A stretch of 64,000 nt of DNA, taken from positions 1 through 64,000 of the forward strand of contig JANOZM010000002.1 in assembly GCA_031429355.1 (NCBI GenBank). The letters are read 5' to 3'. Position numbers and translations under genes: made by a program. How positions within the stretch are numbered: position 1 is the stretch's first letter; every line of letters starts with the position of its first letter. The notes under the pieces are model-generated. The model had not been told where the DNA came from, ran no database searches, and saw only the letters and a program-made list of their open reading frames with translations. This DNA is from JANOZM01 sp031429355 (GTDB lineage Bacteria > Pseudomonadota > Gammaproteobacteria > Burkholderiales > Burkholderiaceae_E). Positions 35,778 to 44,509 of this stretch are shown here, in pieces.

Positions 35778-37985
35778 CTATGCGGCGCTTTTAACTTTCA
35801 ATCGCCAAGCATGTAACAAAGGCTCTGTATAACCGCTAGGTTGCTCAAGACCTTTAAATACTAAATCACAAGCGGCCTGATACGCTGCTGAAGTCGCAAA
35901 GTTACCGCCCATTTTTTTGTACTCAGGGTCGCTCGCGTTTTGCCCATCCACTACTTGCGCCATACGTTCCATGGTGGCTGTTACTTGGTCTTTACTAACT
36001 ACGCCGTGATGCAACCAATTGGCAATATGTTGGCTGCTAATACGCAGCGTTGCACGGTCTTCCATTAAACCTACATTATGAATGTCGGGCACCTTGCTGC
36101 AACCCACACCCTGATCGATCCAACGTACAACATAGCCCAAAATACCTTGCGCGTTGTTATCAAGTTCTTGCTGCTTTTGCTCGACAGTCCAGTTGGTGTC
36201 CAAAGCAACTGGAATGTCCAACAGTTTGTTTAAAATTTCTTCGCGTACTGTTTCTATTTTGGTTTTTTCTAATTCTATTTGCACTTGGGCTACGCTGACT
36301 TGATGGTAGTGCAGGGCGTGCAGGGTTGCTGCCGTAGGCGATGGCACCCAAGCCGTATTCGCACCTGCTTTTGGGTGACCAATTTTTTGTTCCATCATTG
36401 CGGTCATTAAGTCAGGCATGGCCCACATGCCTTTGCCAATTTGCGCGCGACCACGGAGACCACAACTGAGGCCTACCAAGACGTTGTTACGCTCGTAGGC
36501 AGTAATCCAGTTACTGGTTTTCATTTCGCCTTTACGCAGCATTGCGCCAGCTTGCATGGCCGTATGCATTTCGTCGCCGGTGCGATCTAAAAATCCGGTG
36601 TTGATAAAGGCCACCCGTTCTTTTGCGGCGGCGATGCAGGCGCGTAAATTCACACTGGTACGGCGCTCTTCATCCATGATGCCTAACTTTGCAGTAAACG
36701 CAGGTAGACCCAATAGTTGCTCGACGCGGCCAAACAATTCGGAGGCAAACGCGACTTCGGCGGGGCCGTGCATTTTGGGTTTAACGATATAAACGGAACC
36801 CTTGCGTGAATTGCGAATGCCATTGGTGTTTTTACCTTGCAAATCGTGCAATGCAATTGTGGTGGTAACGATGGCGTCTAAAATGCCTTCTGGTATTTCG
36901 TGGGTTTTGCCGGCAGCATCGGTCCATAAAATGGCTGGGTTTGTCATTAAGTGCCCTACGTTGCGCACGAACATTAATGAGCGGCCATGCAAACGCACAG
37001 AGCCGACACCGCTCGCTGCTGTGTATTCTCGGTCGGCATTTAATCGGCGCGTAATCGTTTTGCCACCCTTGCTTAATTCCTCCGTCAAGGTGCCTTTTAA
37101 AATGCCTAGCCAATTGCGATAGGCCAACACTTTGTCGGCGGCGTCTACAGCGGCAACTGAATCTTCTAAATCTAAAATAGTCGATAACGCAGCTTCAACA
37201 ACGACATCGCTAACGCCTGCTGGATCGGTTTTGCCAATATTCGATGTTTTGTCGATTTGAATTTCGAGATGAATGCCGTTGTGCTTAATTAAAATTGAAC
37301 TAGGTGCAGCCGCATCGCCTTTGTAACCAACGAAAGCCGACGGATCGGCTAGTGCGCTGGTACTGCCATTGTTTAAACGCACTTGAACTGCGCCAGCAAC
37401 AACAGCGTAGGCCGTGGATTGATTATGCGAGCCTTGCGCTAAAGCCGCGGCTTGATCCAACACGTTGCGTGCATAGGCAATTACTTTTGCGCCACGCAAT
37501 GGGTTGTAACTACCAGCCCGCGTAGCGCCGTCGTTTTCAGAAATAACATCAGTGCCATACAACGCGTCGTACAACGAGCCCCAGCGTGCGTTTGCAGCGT
37601 TTAATGCATAGCGTGCGTTTAAGATGGGTACAACTAGTTGAGGGCCTGCTTGCAACGCGAGCTCATCGTCAACATTGGTAGTGACCGCTTGTGCGCCAAT
37701 AGGGTCGGGAACTAAGTAACCAATTTTCTCTAGGAACGCGCGATAGTTCGGCATTTCTTTAATGGCACCAGGGTTCGCTTTGTGCCACGCATCCAACTCT
37801 GTTTGCAAGCGATCGCGCTCTTTTAATAAGGCCGCGTTTTTAGGCGCAAGCTCGGTCACCATTTTTGCAAAACCGCTCCAAAAGTCCGGCGCGTGTAGGC
37901 CAGTACCCGGTAATACCTCATCATTGATGAAAGCCAGTAACTCGGGGGCGATTTTAAGGTTTTGAATGTCGGCGTAGTTATTCAT
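35778..37985 (-). CDS. glcB: Malate synthase G
   Basis: A 735-residue enzyme condensing glyoxylate with acetyl-CoA to malate, the partner of isocitrate lyase or glycolate use. Length matches the G isoform (about 720-730). Characteristic segments: the N-terminal helical clasp (residues 1-80), RSLMFVRNVGHLM around 345, the core with TTTIALHDLQG and IVKPKMHGPAEVAFASELFGRVEQLLGL in the middle, GLSCGLRGRAQIGKGMWAMPDLM near 520, and the C-terminal helical plug ending WRLKV. No isocitrate lyase or glycolate oxidase gene lies nearby. Confidence 0.93.
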   Translation of the reverse strand: MNNYADIQNLKIAPELLAFINDEVLPGTGLHAPDFWSGFAKMVTELAPKNAALLKERDRLQTELDAWHKANPGAIKEMPNYRAFLEKIGYLVPDPIGAQAVTTNVDDELALQAGPQLVVPILNARYALNAANARWGSLYDALYGTDVISENDGATRAGSYNPLRGAKVIAYARNVLDQAAALAQGSHNQSTAYAVVAGAVQVRLNNGSTSALADPSAFVGYKGDAAAPSSILIKHNGIHLEIQIDKTSNIGKTDPAGVSDVVVEAALSTILDLEDSVAAVDAADKVLAYRNWLGILKGTLTEELSKGGKTITRRLNADREYTAASGVGSVRLHGRSLMFVRNVGHLMTNPAILWTDAAGKTHEIPEGILDAIVTTTIALHDLQGKNTNGIRNSRKGSVYIVKPKMHGPAEVAFASELFGRVEQLLGLPAFTAKLGIMDEERRTSVNLRACIAAAKERVAFINTGFLDRTGDEMHTAMQAGAMLRKGEMKTSNWITAYERNNVLVGLSCGLRGRAQIGKGMWAMPDLMTAMMEQKIGHPKAGANTAWVPSPTAATLHALHYHQVSVAQVQIELEKTKIETVREEILNKLLDIPVALDTNWTVEQKQQELDNNAQGILGYVVRWIDQGVGCSKVPDIHNVGLMEDRATLRISSQHIANWLHHGVVSKDQVTATMERMAQVVDGQNASDPEYKKMGGNFATSAAYQAACDLVFKGLEQPSGYTEPLLHAWRLKVKSAA

Positions 37986-38107
37986 CGTGATAAAGTTTCT
38001 GCAGTGAATTTATTAAAGTATCGGCATTGTATTCAAACTATTTAGTATCTGAAATAGTGTTTTATGCGATAGATTTAATACAAGAACATACCTAATCGGA
38101 TTTCGTA

Positions 38108-38521
38108 ATGACTAATACCCCTTCAAAGATCGCAAGCGATATAAACGCAGTAGCCCGCAATGTGCTGGGCCAGCCCTTGGTTCCTTGCTCTTTTGACCCG
38201 TTAACCGGCTTTTTCCGCGATGGTTGCTGTAAGACCGGAGCGGAAGATGTGGGTACGCATGTTTTATGTGCCGTGGTGACGCAACCCTTTCTAGAATTTA
38301 GCAAAGCGCAGGGTAACGATCTTTCAACCCCGCGTCCCCAGTGGAACTTCGATGGCCTCGAGCCGGGTGATTCGTGGTGCCTTTGCGTAACCCGTTGGAT
38401 TGATGCGTTACGTGCAGGTTGCGCGCCGCTGGTTAAATTGGAAAGTACGCACATAAAAACGTTAGAGTTTGTTGCATTAGATGTATTGCAAGCAAACAGT
38501 GTCGAGTTTGCATCCGAGTAG
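38108..38521 (+). CDS. DUF2237 family protein
   Basis: A 137-residue cytoplasmic protein. The DUF2237 pattern is clear: NVLGQPLVPCSFDPLTGFFRDGCCKT (about 18-43), GTHVLCAVVTQPFLEFSKAQGNDLSTPRP, then GLEPGDSWCLCVTRWIDAL and APLVKLESTHIKTLEFV. It has six Cys, several in C-C or C-x-C form. Family function is unknown. It stands on its own before the arsenic operon. Confidence 0.85.
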   Translation: MTNTPSKIASDINAVARNVLGQPLVPCSFDPLTGFFRDGCCKTGAEDVGTHVLCAVVTQPFLEFSKAQGNDLSTPRPQWNFDGLEPGDSWCLCVTRWIDALRAGCAPLVKLESTHIKTLEFVALDVLQANSVEFASE

Positions 38522-38597
38522 TTCTTTTTGAAATAGTTCTGCTGACTAAGCAAACGAAGTAAATTGCTGAGCAACTAAAGTGGTTTCCAACCAGTGC

Positions 38598-38633
38598 TTG
38601 ACATTACTTCGATAATTCCATAATATTGGAAAT
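38598..38633 (+). promoter_or_regulatory. Sigma-70 promoter and ArsR operator of the ars operon
   Basis: TTGACA (38598-38603), a 17-base spacer and TAATAT (38621-38626) make a near-ideal promoter. TTCCA (38616-38620) and TGGAA (38627-38631) form an inverted repeat that straddles the -10 box, so a bound ArsR dimer would block RNA polymerase. A start about 7 bases past the -10 falls at 38633-38634, the first base of the arsR ATG, so the message may be leaderless. Confidence 0.7.
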
Positions 38634-38984
38634 ATGAAAAAGAAGCTTACCGAACAAGATGTTGTACAAAACCTAGCCGCTCTAGCGCAAATCGGGCGCT
38701 TGCGCGCGTTTCGTGCATTAGTTGTTGCTGGGCCAGAAGGTGTAACTCCGGGCCAAATGAGCGAACAATTAGCGATTCCTGCAGCCACACTTTCGTTTCA
38801 TCTAAAAGAACTGTTAATTGCTGGTTTGGTGTCGCAAGAACGTATCGGGCGCAATCTGGTGTACCGCGCGGCGTTCGCGCAAATGGAATCGTTATTAGAA
38901 TTTCTGTTGGCAAACTGCTGCCAAGGGAAAAGCTGTGCAACAAGCAGTCAAGTATCAAAACCTTCATTAAAGGAAAAGAAATGA
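38634..38984 (+). CDS. arsR: ArsR-family metalloregulator
   Basis: A 116-residue repressor of the ars operon. A winged helix spans about residues 12-90 (QIGRLRAFRALVVAGPEGVTPGQMSEQLAIPAATLSFHLKELLIAGLVSQERIGR). Cysteines are grouped after it (ANCCQGKSC, residues about 94-101), likely the As(III) site; the familiar ELCVCDL pair in the recognition helix is absent. This places it with the ArsR types whose binding Cys are near the C-terminus. Its gene overlaps arsI by 4 bases, and its own promoter carries a candidate operator. Confidence 0.88.
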   Translation: MKKKLTEQDVVQNLAALAQIGRLRAFRALVVAGPEGVTPGQMSEQLAIPAATLSFHLKELLIAGLVSQERIGRNLVYRAAFAQMESLLEFLLANCCQGKSCATSSQVSKPSLKEKK

Positions 38985-39451
38985 AACGCTTTCACGTACA
39001 TCTTCATGTTCAAGATTTAAACACCAGCATTGCTTTTTATAACAAGTTGTTTGATGCGTTACCTAGCCGAGTAGAAGGTGATTACGCAAAATGGATGCTA
39101 GAAGATCCGCGTATTAACTTTGCGATTTCTACAAGAGGTAACAAAGAGGGTATCGATCATTTAGGTTTCCAAGCCGATGATGTGGAGGAGCTAGCTGGTC
39201 TAATGGAGCGCGCAAAAAATGCTGATCTATCGTCAGTTGTTGATGAGGGCAACACTACTTGTTGTTATGCGCGTAGCGAAAAACATTGGGTGACCGATCC
39301 GCAGGGTATCGCTTGGGAGCAATTTCATACTTTAGGTAGCATACCGTTGTTTAATGATTCAGTTGAAGTAAAAAATGAGGCTAAAGCAAGTGAAGCAAAA
39401 GCAAATGTGCCAATAGAAGCTGTGGCAACATCAAAGGCGTGTTGTGGTTAA
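38981..39451 (+). CDS. arsI: ArsI C-As lyase / CadI family VOC protein
   Basis: A 156-residue iron-dependent dioxygenase that would break the carbon-arsenic bond of methylarsenite. The vicinal-oxygen-chelate fold is shown by FHVHLHVQDLNTSIAFYNKLF and GIDHLGFQADDVEEL. Metal ligands expected for the family fit an N-terminal His (H5/H7/H9), H60 and E113. The substrate Cys pair is C94-C95 (NTTCCYA), which distinguishes ArsI from other VOC proteins. A C-terminal tail adds a second C-C (SKACCG). It overlaps arsR by 4 bases and precedes arsC. Confidence 0.85.
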   Translation: MKRFHVHLHVQDLNTSIAFYNKLFDALPSRVEGDYAKWMLEDPRINFAISTRGNKEGIDHLGFQADDVEELAGLMERAKNADLSSVVDEGNTTCCYARSEKHWVTDPQGIAWEQFHTLGSIPLFNDSVEVKNEAKASEAKANVPIEAVATSKACCG

Positions 39452-39484
39452 TCGTGTTTGTATTAATAACAAATCAAAACTGCT

Positions 39485-39982
39485 ATGAGCGACTACTTCA
39501 ACCTACTGGTGCTGTGCACCCATAATTCGGCGCGCAGCATATTGTCGGAGGCCATGATTAATCATTGGGCCGCTAAACTTAACAAACCCATTCGTGCATT
39601 TAGCGCAGGTAGCGCCGCGAGCGGACGAGTGAATCCTTTGGCGCTAGAATGTTTGCAAACGGCGAGCATAAATACTGATTATTTGCGTAGCAAAAGTTGG
39701 GATGAATTTACATTGCCCAGTGCGCCGATAATGAGCGCAGTAATCACTGTGTGCGATAACGCTGCCAACGAACAATGCCCATTTTGGCCGGGTGCTCCAG
39801 TGCAAGTGCATTGGGGCTATGCCGACCCCTCAGCTGCATTAGGCAATCATAATGATCGACTAACTGCATTCGAACTAACGCGCCAAGCGATTGCTTACAA
39901 AGCGCTTCAACTAATGCATACCAATCTTTCCGGCGATTCAGCTGAATTGAAAAAAATATTAGACCAAATCGCTAATGCATAA
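39485..39982 (+). CDS. arsC: Arsenate reductase, low-molecular-weight phosphatase type
   Basis: A 165-residue enzyme reducing As(V) to As(III). The phosphatase loop CTHNSARS begins at Cys11 and is exactly the ArsC form of C-x5-R-S. Other family parts are GSAASGRVNPLALECLQTASIN and ITVCDNAANEQCPFWPGAPVQVHWGYADP, including the CDNAANEQCP redox region. Thioredoxin- or glutaredoxin-coupled turnover is inferred from family. It overlaps the aquaporin gene by 8 bases, coupling reduction to export. Confidence 0.92.
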   Translation: MSDYFNLLVLCTHNSARSILSEAMINHWAAKLNKPIRAFSAGSAASGRVNPLALECLQTASINTDYLRSKSWDEFTLPSAPIMSAVITVCDNAANEQCPFWPGAPVQVHWGYADPSAALGNHNDRLTAFELTRQAIAYKALQLMHTNLSGDSAELKKILDQIANA

Positions 39983-40646
39983 TCTTCGCTACACAATGTC
40001 GGCACGTTTGTTTGCTGAATTCCTCGGTTCTGCCATCTTGCTTTGCATCGTCGTTGGTTCCGGAATAATGGCCGAGCGTTTGTCAGCCGGTAATACGGCT
40101 GTGGCATTGCTTGGTAACACGTTCGCCACTGTATTTGGTTTGGTGCTGCTAATTGAGTTGTTTGGACCAATTAGCGGCGCACACTTTAATCCGGTGGTCA
40201 GTGCTTTGTTAGCGTTTCGCAAAAGCTTGCCTCTATCGCAGGCCATGGCTTACATTGCGGCTCAGTGTTTGGGCGCAGTTATTGGCGTGTGGCTAGCGCA
40301 CCTAATGTTTGATCTCAGTGTTTTGCAATTTTCTACAAAGGTTCGCACTGGGGGCGGGCAGTGGCTTGGCGAAATCATTGCTACATTTGGTTTGCTCTTG
40401 TTAGTTCTGCGCGCTCCAGCGGCACGAGCCAGTGTTTTAATTGCTTGTTGGATAGGTGCTGCATATTGGTTTACATCGTCTACTTCGTTTGCCAACCCAG
40501 TTGCCGTGCTGGGTCGTTCATTAAGCAATACCTTCGCTGGTATTGCCCCCGAAAATGGCTTGGCATTTGTTGCCGCGCAATTCGTGGGTGGGTTTTTAGC
40601 GCTATTGGTTCACACTTGGTTTGAAAGCAGCGCCGCAGATAATTAA
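39975..40646 (+). CDS. aqpS: MIP-family arsenite channel (AqpS-like)
   Basis: A 223-residue six-helix aquaglyceroporin ending the ars operon. The two pore loops are HFNPVV at N72 and FANPVAVLGRS at N174; both read NPV instead of NPA, and R181 occupies the selectivity-filter position. The AqpS role, seen in Sinorhizobium, is to let As(III) made by ArsC leave down its gradient; no ArsB or Acr3 pump is present here to do it actively. Start 39975 overlaps arsC; ATG 39996 is a good alternative (MSARLFAEFLG). Confidence 0.85.
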   Translation: MHNLRYTMSARLFAEFLGSAILLCIVVGSGIMAERLSAGNTAVALLGNTFATVFGLVLLIELFGPISGAHFNPVVSALLAFRKSLPLSQAMAYIAAQCLGAVIGVWLAHLMFDLSVLQFSTKVRTGGGQWLGEIIATFGLLLLVLRAPAARASVLIACWIGAAYWFTSSTSFANPVAVLGRSLSNTFAGIAPENGLAFVAAQFVGGFLALLVHTWFESSAADN

Positions 40647-40676
40647 ACGCAAGTATTTCAGGCATCATTGCAAGCG

Positions 40677-41108
40677 ATGAAAAAAATATTTGCTTGCCCT
40701 TGTCGCGAACGCGAAGAATCAGACCTGAACTACAACGAATGTTGTGGTGTTTGGCATGCTGGTGCACTGACTAACCACTTTCCTGAAACACCTGAGCAGC
40801 TCATGCGTTCGCGTTACACAGCGTATGCGCTAGCTCAACGTAACGATGCGCAAGGCCAGGCCATGCTGCGTTACTTGTTGGCAACTTGGCATGGTGCTAC
40901 CACGCCCGGCGAAATGGAAATCTCACCAACGCCTTGGGTAGGCCTCGATTTAATAGATGCACAAACTGCAGACGACGCCGGCATTGTTGAGTTTGTTGCA
41001 TGGTTTAAAGAAAACGGCAAAGCCACACGCATGCACGAACGCAGTCGATTTATTCGACAAGGCGAACGCTGGTTGTATTTAGATGGCAAAGAAGACGGCA
41101 ACGAATAG
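40677..41108 (+). CDS. ychJ: YchJ family protein (SEC-C zinc motif)
   Basis: A 143-residue protein of the UPF0225/YchJ family. The N-terminus has Cys clusters (FACPCREREESDLNYNECCGVWHAG), the middle RSRYTAYALAQ (about 40-50) is diagnostic, and VEFVAWFKENGKATRMHERSRFIRQGERWLYLDG ends the fold. The ATG at 40677 follows an open TTG at 40668. It starts 30 bases after aqpS and might ride on the ars transcript, though it has no known part in arsenic handling. Confidence 0.85.
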   Translation: MKKIFACPCREREESDLNYNECCGVWHAGALTNHFPETPEQLMRSRYTAYALAQRNDAQGQAMLRYLLATWHGATTPGEMEISPTPWVGLDLIDAQTADDAGIVEFVAWFKENGKATRMHERSRFIRQGERWLYLDGKEDGNE

Positions 41109-41448
41109 CGCGTATTAAAAACGCCTGTTTGAAAATGTCAATGCCGTCAATTTATCGAGTTCCCGTTAGCTGGAAGTCTCACATTAGTGTGTTCGATTAA
41201 TCGGATTGGATGCAGTTTTAGAATGGCTGGATTCCCAATTTTTAGAATCGGTTCATTAATTTCGATAGGAAAAAAATACAACGTACTTTTTTGTCACGAT
41301 TGTATAAACACGACTGATTAGTTTTGCCGATAGACGCACGTATTTGCCGATGCTAGATTCGCGTAGGTGCTACGTATTGAACCCCCGTAGCCCATTGGAT
41401 CGAACCCATAACAAGTTTTACTGAACTGTTTATTAGGAGCGGATTTAA
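41109..41448. other. Intergenic, promoter region of the PQQ locus
   Basis: No codon-like frame was found in this stretch. It must hold the promoter for the first PQQ dehydrogenase, and a good ribosome site (TTAGGAGC) precedes that start. A GCGTATTAAAAACGC repeat at 41112-41126 is short. Confidence 0.4.
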
Positions 41449-42738
41449 ATGAAGAACAATATTTTGTTTTCAAGTCTAGTTGTTGCCGGGATATGTAGTT
41501 TGGGCACCAGCGCTTACGCGCAAGATGTGTCCAGTATTGAAAAAATGAAGCAAATGAAGGTTGCAACGGCAGACTTAACGTTGCCACCTGTTCCGCAAAC
41601 TGGTAAAAACGCCGACGCAATCCGCAATAACCTTAAAAAAATCAAGCTGCCCGAAGGGTTTGAAATTGACCTGTACGCAATCGTTCCTGATGCGCGTCAT
41701 ATGGCAGTTGCTCCGTCGACCAACATGCTGTTTGTTGGTACGCGCAAGTCAACCTTGTGGGCGGTAACCGATCGCAATAGCGATGGTGTTGCAGACGAAG
41801 TAAAACCGTTTGCGCCTTCGCTTAATTTTAAACAACCCAATGGTGTTTGCTGGACCAAAGATGGGTTTCTAATTGTTGTCGAACACAACCGCGTTTTAAA
41901 CTTCCCCGCCGCAGAGTTTTTCTATGAAGGCCCGGATGTTGCGGTCATTGAAGTAGTGCCTCAAGGTAAATTGATTCCTGTCTCAGAAGAGTCGTATAAC
42001 CATGGTGCTCGTACTTGTACAGTGGCAGCCGATAAAAAGGTTTACATTACTTTGGGCCAACCGTTTAACGTACAGCCACAAGACAAAATTGCGTTGTACG
42101 AACAGCTTGGTATCGGTGGTGTAGTACGCATGAATCCGTTTACTGGCGGTGAACGTGAAGTGTTTGCGCGTGGTATGCGTAACCCGGTCGGTATCACAAT
42201 GAATCCGAAAGATAATTCTATTTGGACTACCGACAACCAAACCGACGGTATGGGCGATGACACACCACCAGGCGAATTAAATCGATTAACAACAGTTGGA
42301 GCCCATTACGGTTACCCGTGGTTTAGCGGTCGTACAAAAATTACCGATGAAGCGGCCGGTTATAAGTTGTCAGGAATTGCACCACCGGCAGGTCACGTAT
42401 GGCCCCAAGTCGAGTATGCAGCGCATGCGGCCGATTTGGGTCTAACTTTTTATACGGGTAAAAAGTTTCCGACCAAGTATCAAGGTGGTGTATTTGTTGC
42501 CGAACATGGCTCTTGGAACCGAACCACACCAATTGGCTATCGCATTATGTTTACTTCGCTAAAAGCTGACGGCACTGCGGACAAAACTGAAGTGTTTGCC
42601 GATGGCTTCCTAGACAAAGAAACCGGTATCGCACTTGGCAGGCCAGTAGATGTAGCGCAAATGAAAGATGGTTCCATTTTGGTGTCTGACGATTTTGCTG
42701 GCGCGATTTATCGTATTTCCTACACAGGTAAAAAGTAA
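41449..42738 (+). CDS. PQQ-dependent sugar/sorbosone dehydrogenase, periplasmic
   Basis: A 429-residue soluble quinoprotein of the glucose/sorbosone dehydrogenase family. The signal peptide ends near residue 24 (TSAYAQ). The six-bladed fold shows as ARHMAVAPSTNMLFVGTR, QPNGVCWTKDGFLIVVEHNRVLNF, EVFARGMRNPVGI, IWTTDNQTDGMGDDTPPGELNRL, HYGYPWFSG and VFVAEHGSWNR. These blocks contain the PQQ/Ca binding and catalytic His sites of the family. It needs periplasmic PQQ and passes electrons to a c-type cytochrome, one of which follows. Natural substrate unknown. A strong terminator sits after it. Confidence 0.87.
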   Translation: MKNNILFSSLVVAGICSLGTSAYAQDVSSIEKMKQMKVATADLTLPPVPQTGKNADAIRNNLKKIKLPEGFEIDLYAIVPDARHMAVAPSTNMLFVGTRKSTLWAVTDRNSDGVADEVKPFAPSLNFKQPNGVCWTKDGFLIVVEHNRVLNFPAAEFFYEGPDVAVIEVVPQGKLIPVSEESYNHGARTCTVAADKKVYITLGQPFNVQPQDKIALYEQLGIGGVVRMNPFTGGEREVFARGMRNPVGITMNPKDNSIWTTDNQTDGMGDDTPPGELNRLTTVGAHYGYPWFSGRTKITDEAAGYKLSGIAPPAGHVWPQVEYAAHAADLGLTFYTGKKFPTKYQGGVFVAEHGSWNRTTPIGYRIMFTSLKADGTADKTEVFADGFLDKETGIALGRPVDVAQMKDGSILVSDDFAGAIYRISYTGKK

Positions 42739-42754
42739 AAGCTGTGCATTTGAG

Positions 42755-42788
42755 CCAACGGGCATTTTGGAGTGCTCGTTGGTTTTTT
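42755..42788 (+). terminator. Rho-independent terminator inside the PQQ locus
   Basis: CCAACGGGCA (42755-42764) pairs with TGCTCGTTGG (42773-42782) over 10 bp with one G-U pair, an 8-base loop, and a run of six T directly after (42783-42788). It is a textbook terminator 16 bases beyond the dehydrogenase stop, so the downstream genes would be read only by readthrough or their own promoter. Confidence 0.88.
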
Positions 42789-42804
42789 GATTTTTACTCT
42801 ATTG

Positions 42805-43191
42805 ATGAAAGATTGGCTGATGACCGTTTTCTGTAAGCAAAATTTTCAATCAATTAAGGCCATCAACACGGTCATGGGTCTTTTTATCAGTTCACTGATG
42901 TTTGTTTGCGTTCCGGCTTACGCCAACGATATTCAAGCCGGTAAAGCTAAGGCTAAAGCCGCGTGCGTAATTTGCCATGGTGCCTTAGGTCTTTCGCAAA
43001 TGCCTAGTGCTCCTCATTTGGCGGGACAGCCTGCCATCTATTTCGAAGAACAAATGAAGAATTATCGAAGTGGTAAGCGGGTGCATGAAATAATGGGGGT
43101 AATTGCCAAGCCATTAACCGATGCAGATATTGCAAATTTAGCAGCTTGGTATAGCTCATTAAAAATAGAAGTAAAAGTTGAAGAAAAATAA
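42805..43191 (+). CDS. Class I c-type cytochrome, one haem
   Basis: A periplasmic cytochrome of up to 128 residues with one haem site, CVICHGALG, and distal Met in EIMGVIAKPLTDADIANLAAWYS. A hydrophobic export segment (NTVMGLFISSLMFVCVPAYAN) precedes it, about residues 21-41. The frame opens at a GTG inside the terminator stem, which cannot be the start; ATG 42805, 42820 and 42874 are possible, none with a clear ribosome site. Position between two PQQ dehydrogenases makes it their likely electron acceptor. Confidence 0.82.
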   Translation: MKDWLMTVFCKQNFQSIKAINTVMGLFISSLMFVCVPAYANDIQAGKAKAKAACVICHGALGLSQMPSAPHLAGQPAIYFEEQMKNYRSGKRVHEIMGVIAKPLTDADIANLAAWYSSLKIEVKVEEK

Positions 43192-43231
43192 AGCCGTCAC
43201 TTTGTCGGCAGATAACAATCTGGAGAATCAA

Positions 43232-44509
43232 TTGACTAACAGTCAAATTAAATCGTTTTTGGTCGCTGCAATCAGTGGTCTTTTTATCGCCGGTTGCGCA
43301 AGCTCACCGCCAGCGCCCAAAGCACCTGTAGTTGCTGCACCAGCGGCTGCACCAGCGGCCGCAGCACCAGCCGCAGCGCCCCCACCGGCATGGCAACAAG
43401 GCCGAACCGGTGCGATGGCAAGTTCGCCTTTGGCGCCTATTGCCGGAAAAATGGTTGCTACTGCAGCTAGTGATATTCCTTTAAACAAACTGAACTTGCC
43501 ACCTGGCTTTAAAGCCGAAATTTGGGCCACTGGCATGCCGGGTGCTCGGGCAATGGCGCGTGCGCCAAGCGGAAAAATTTATGTAGGAACTCGTGGCATT
43601 GGGCGTGTTTATGAACTGACCGATGCAGGCCCAGGTGCACGCACTGTTAGAACCGTGGTCGATAAATTAAATCAACCTGCTGGTATCGAGTTTAATAAGG
43701 GTTCGTTGTACGTAATGGCTATCGACAAAGTACTGCGCTTTGACGGTATCGAGGCTAACCCAAGCGTTGCGGCATCGGATATTACTCAAGCGTTTGCGCT
43801 ACCGCGTGAGCAGCACCATAACTGGAAGTACATTCGCTTCGGTCCCGATGGTAAGTTGTATGTACCGTTTGGTGCGCCTTGCAATATTTGCGAGCAAGGG
43901 CCCGAGTATGCCCAGATTCGACGTTACAACCCAGATGGATCAGGTATGGAAGTTTTAGCGCGCGGTGTTCGTAATACCGTCGGCTTTGACTTTCATCCGG
44001 TCACTAAAGAACTTTGGTTTAGTAACCACGCCCGCGATTGGATGGGCGACGACTCGCCCGACGACACCTTTAACAAGCTTTCTGGTGTTGGACAGAACTT
44101 TGGTTTTCCTTATTGCCACTCGGGAACTATGGCCGATAAGGACATTAAAAAAGATAACCCTTGTAACGGCGTTGCCAAACCCGTAGCTTTGATGGGCCCA
44201 CACACAGCAGTAATGGGCGTTCATTTTTATACCGGCAATATGTTTCCGGCTGAGTACAAAAACATGGCTTTAGTAGCACGTAAAGGCTCATGGAATCGTA
44301 CCCAAAAAAGTGGTTATGACGTGGTGATGGTAAAAGCAAATACCGACGGCAGCGATGCAAAGGTAACGCCATTTATTACCGGCTTTATGAATGCAGCTGA
44401 TAATTCGTTTTGGGGTCGTCCTGCCTATATGTTGCAATTGCCCGATGGGTCCTTACTATTGTCCGATGAGCAGTTAGGTGCAATTTACCGAATCTCGTAC
44501 AGTAAGTGA
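43232..44509 (+). CDS. PQQ-dependent sugar/sorbosone dehydrogenase lipoprotein
   Basis: A 425-residue second quinoprotein, distinct from the upstream copy. The lipoprotein signal is SFLVAAISGLFIAGC (lipobox LIAGC-like, residue about 22), then an Ala/Pro linker (about 25-60). The dehydrogenase domain has GFKAEIWATGMPGARAMARAPSGKIYVGTRGIGRVYEL (split over about 90-130), QPAGIEFNKGSLYVMAIDKVLRF, FGAPCNICEQGPEYAQIRRYN, VRNTVGFDFHP, HARDWMGDDSPDDTF and NFGFPYCH. The frame is open from 43178, but TTG 43232 follows GGAGA by five bases and begins the signal properly. Overlaps the next cytochrome gene by 4 bases. Confidence 0.85.
   Translation: MTNSQIKSFLVAAISGLFIAGCASSPPAPKAPVVAAPAAAPAAAAPAAAPPPAWQQGRTGAMASSPLAPIAGKMVATAASDIPLNKLNLPPGFKAEIWATGMPGARAMARAPSGKIYVGTRGIGRVYELTDAGPGARTVRTVVDKLNQPAGIEFNKGSLYVMAIDKVLRFDGIEANPSVAASDITQAFALPREQHHNWKYIRFGPDGKLYVPFGAPCNICEQGPEYAQIRRYNPDGSGMEVLARGVRNTVGFDFHPVTKELWFSNHARDWMGDDSPDDTFNKLSGVGQNFGFPYCHSGTMADKDIKKDNPCNGVAKPVALMGPHTAVMGVHFYTGNMFPAEYKNMALVARKGSWNRTQKSGYDVVMVKANTDGSDAKVTPFITGFMNAADNSFWGRPAYMLQLPDGSLLLSDEQLGAIYRISYSK

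Noticed and set aside
42772..43191. Cytochrome start at GTG 42772
   Set aside because: It lies inside the terminator loop and stem, and would add a non-conserved leader.
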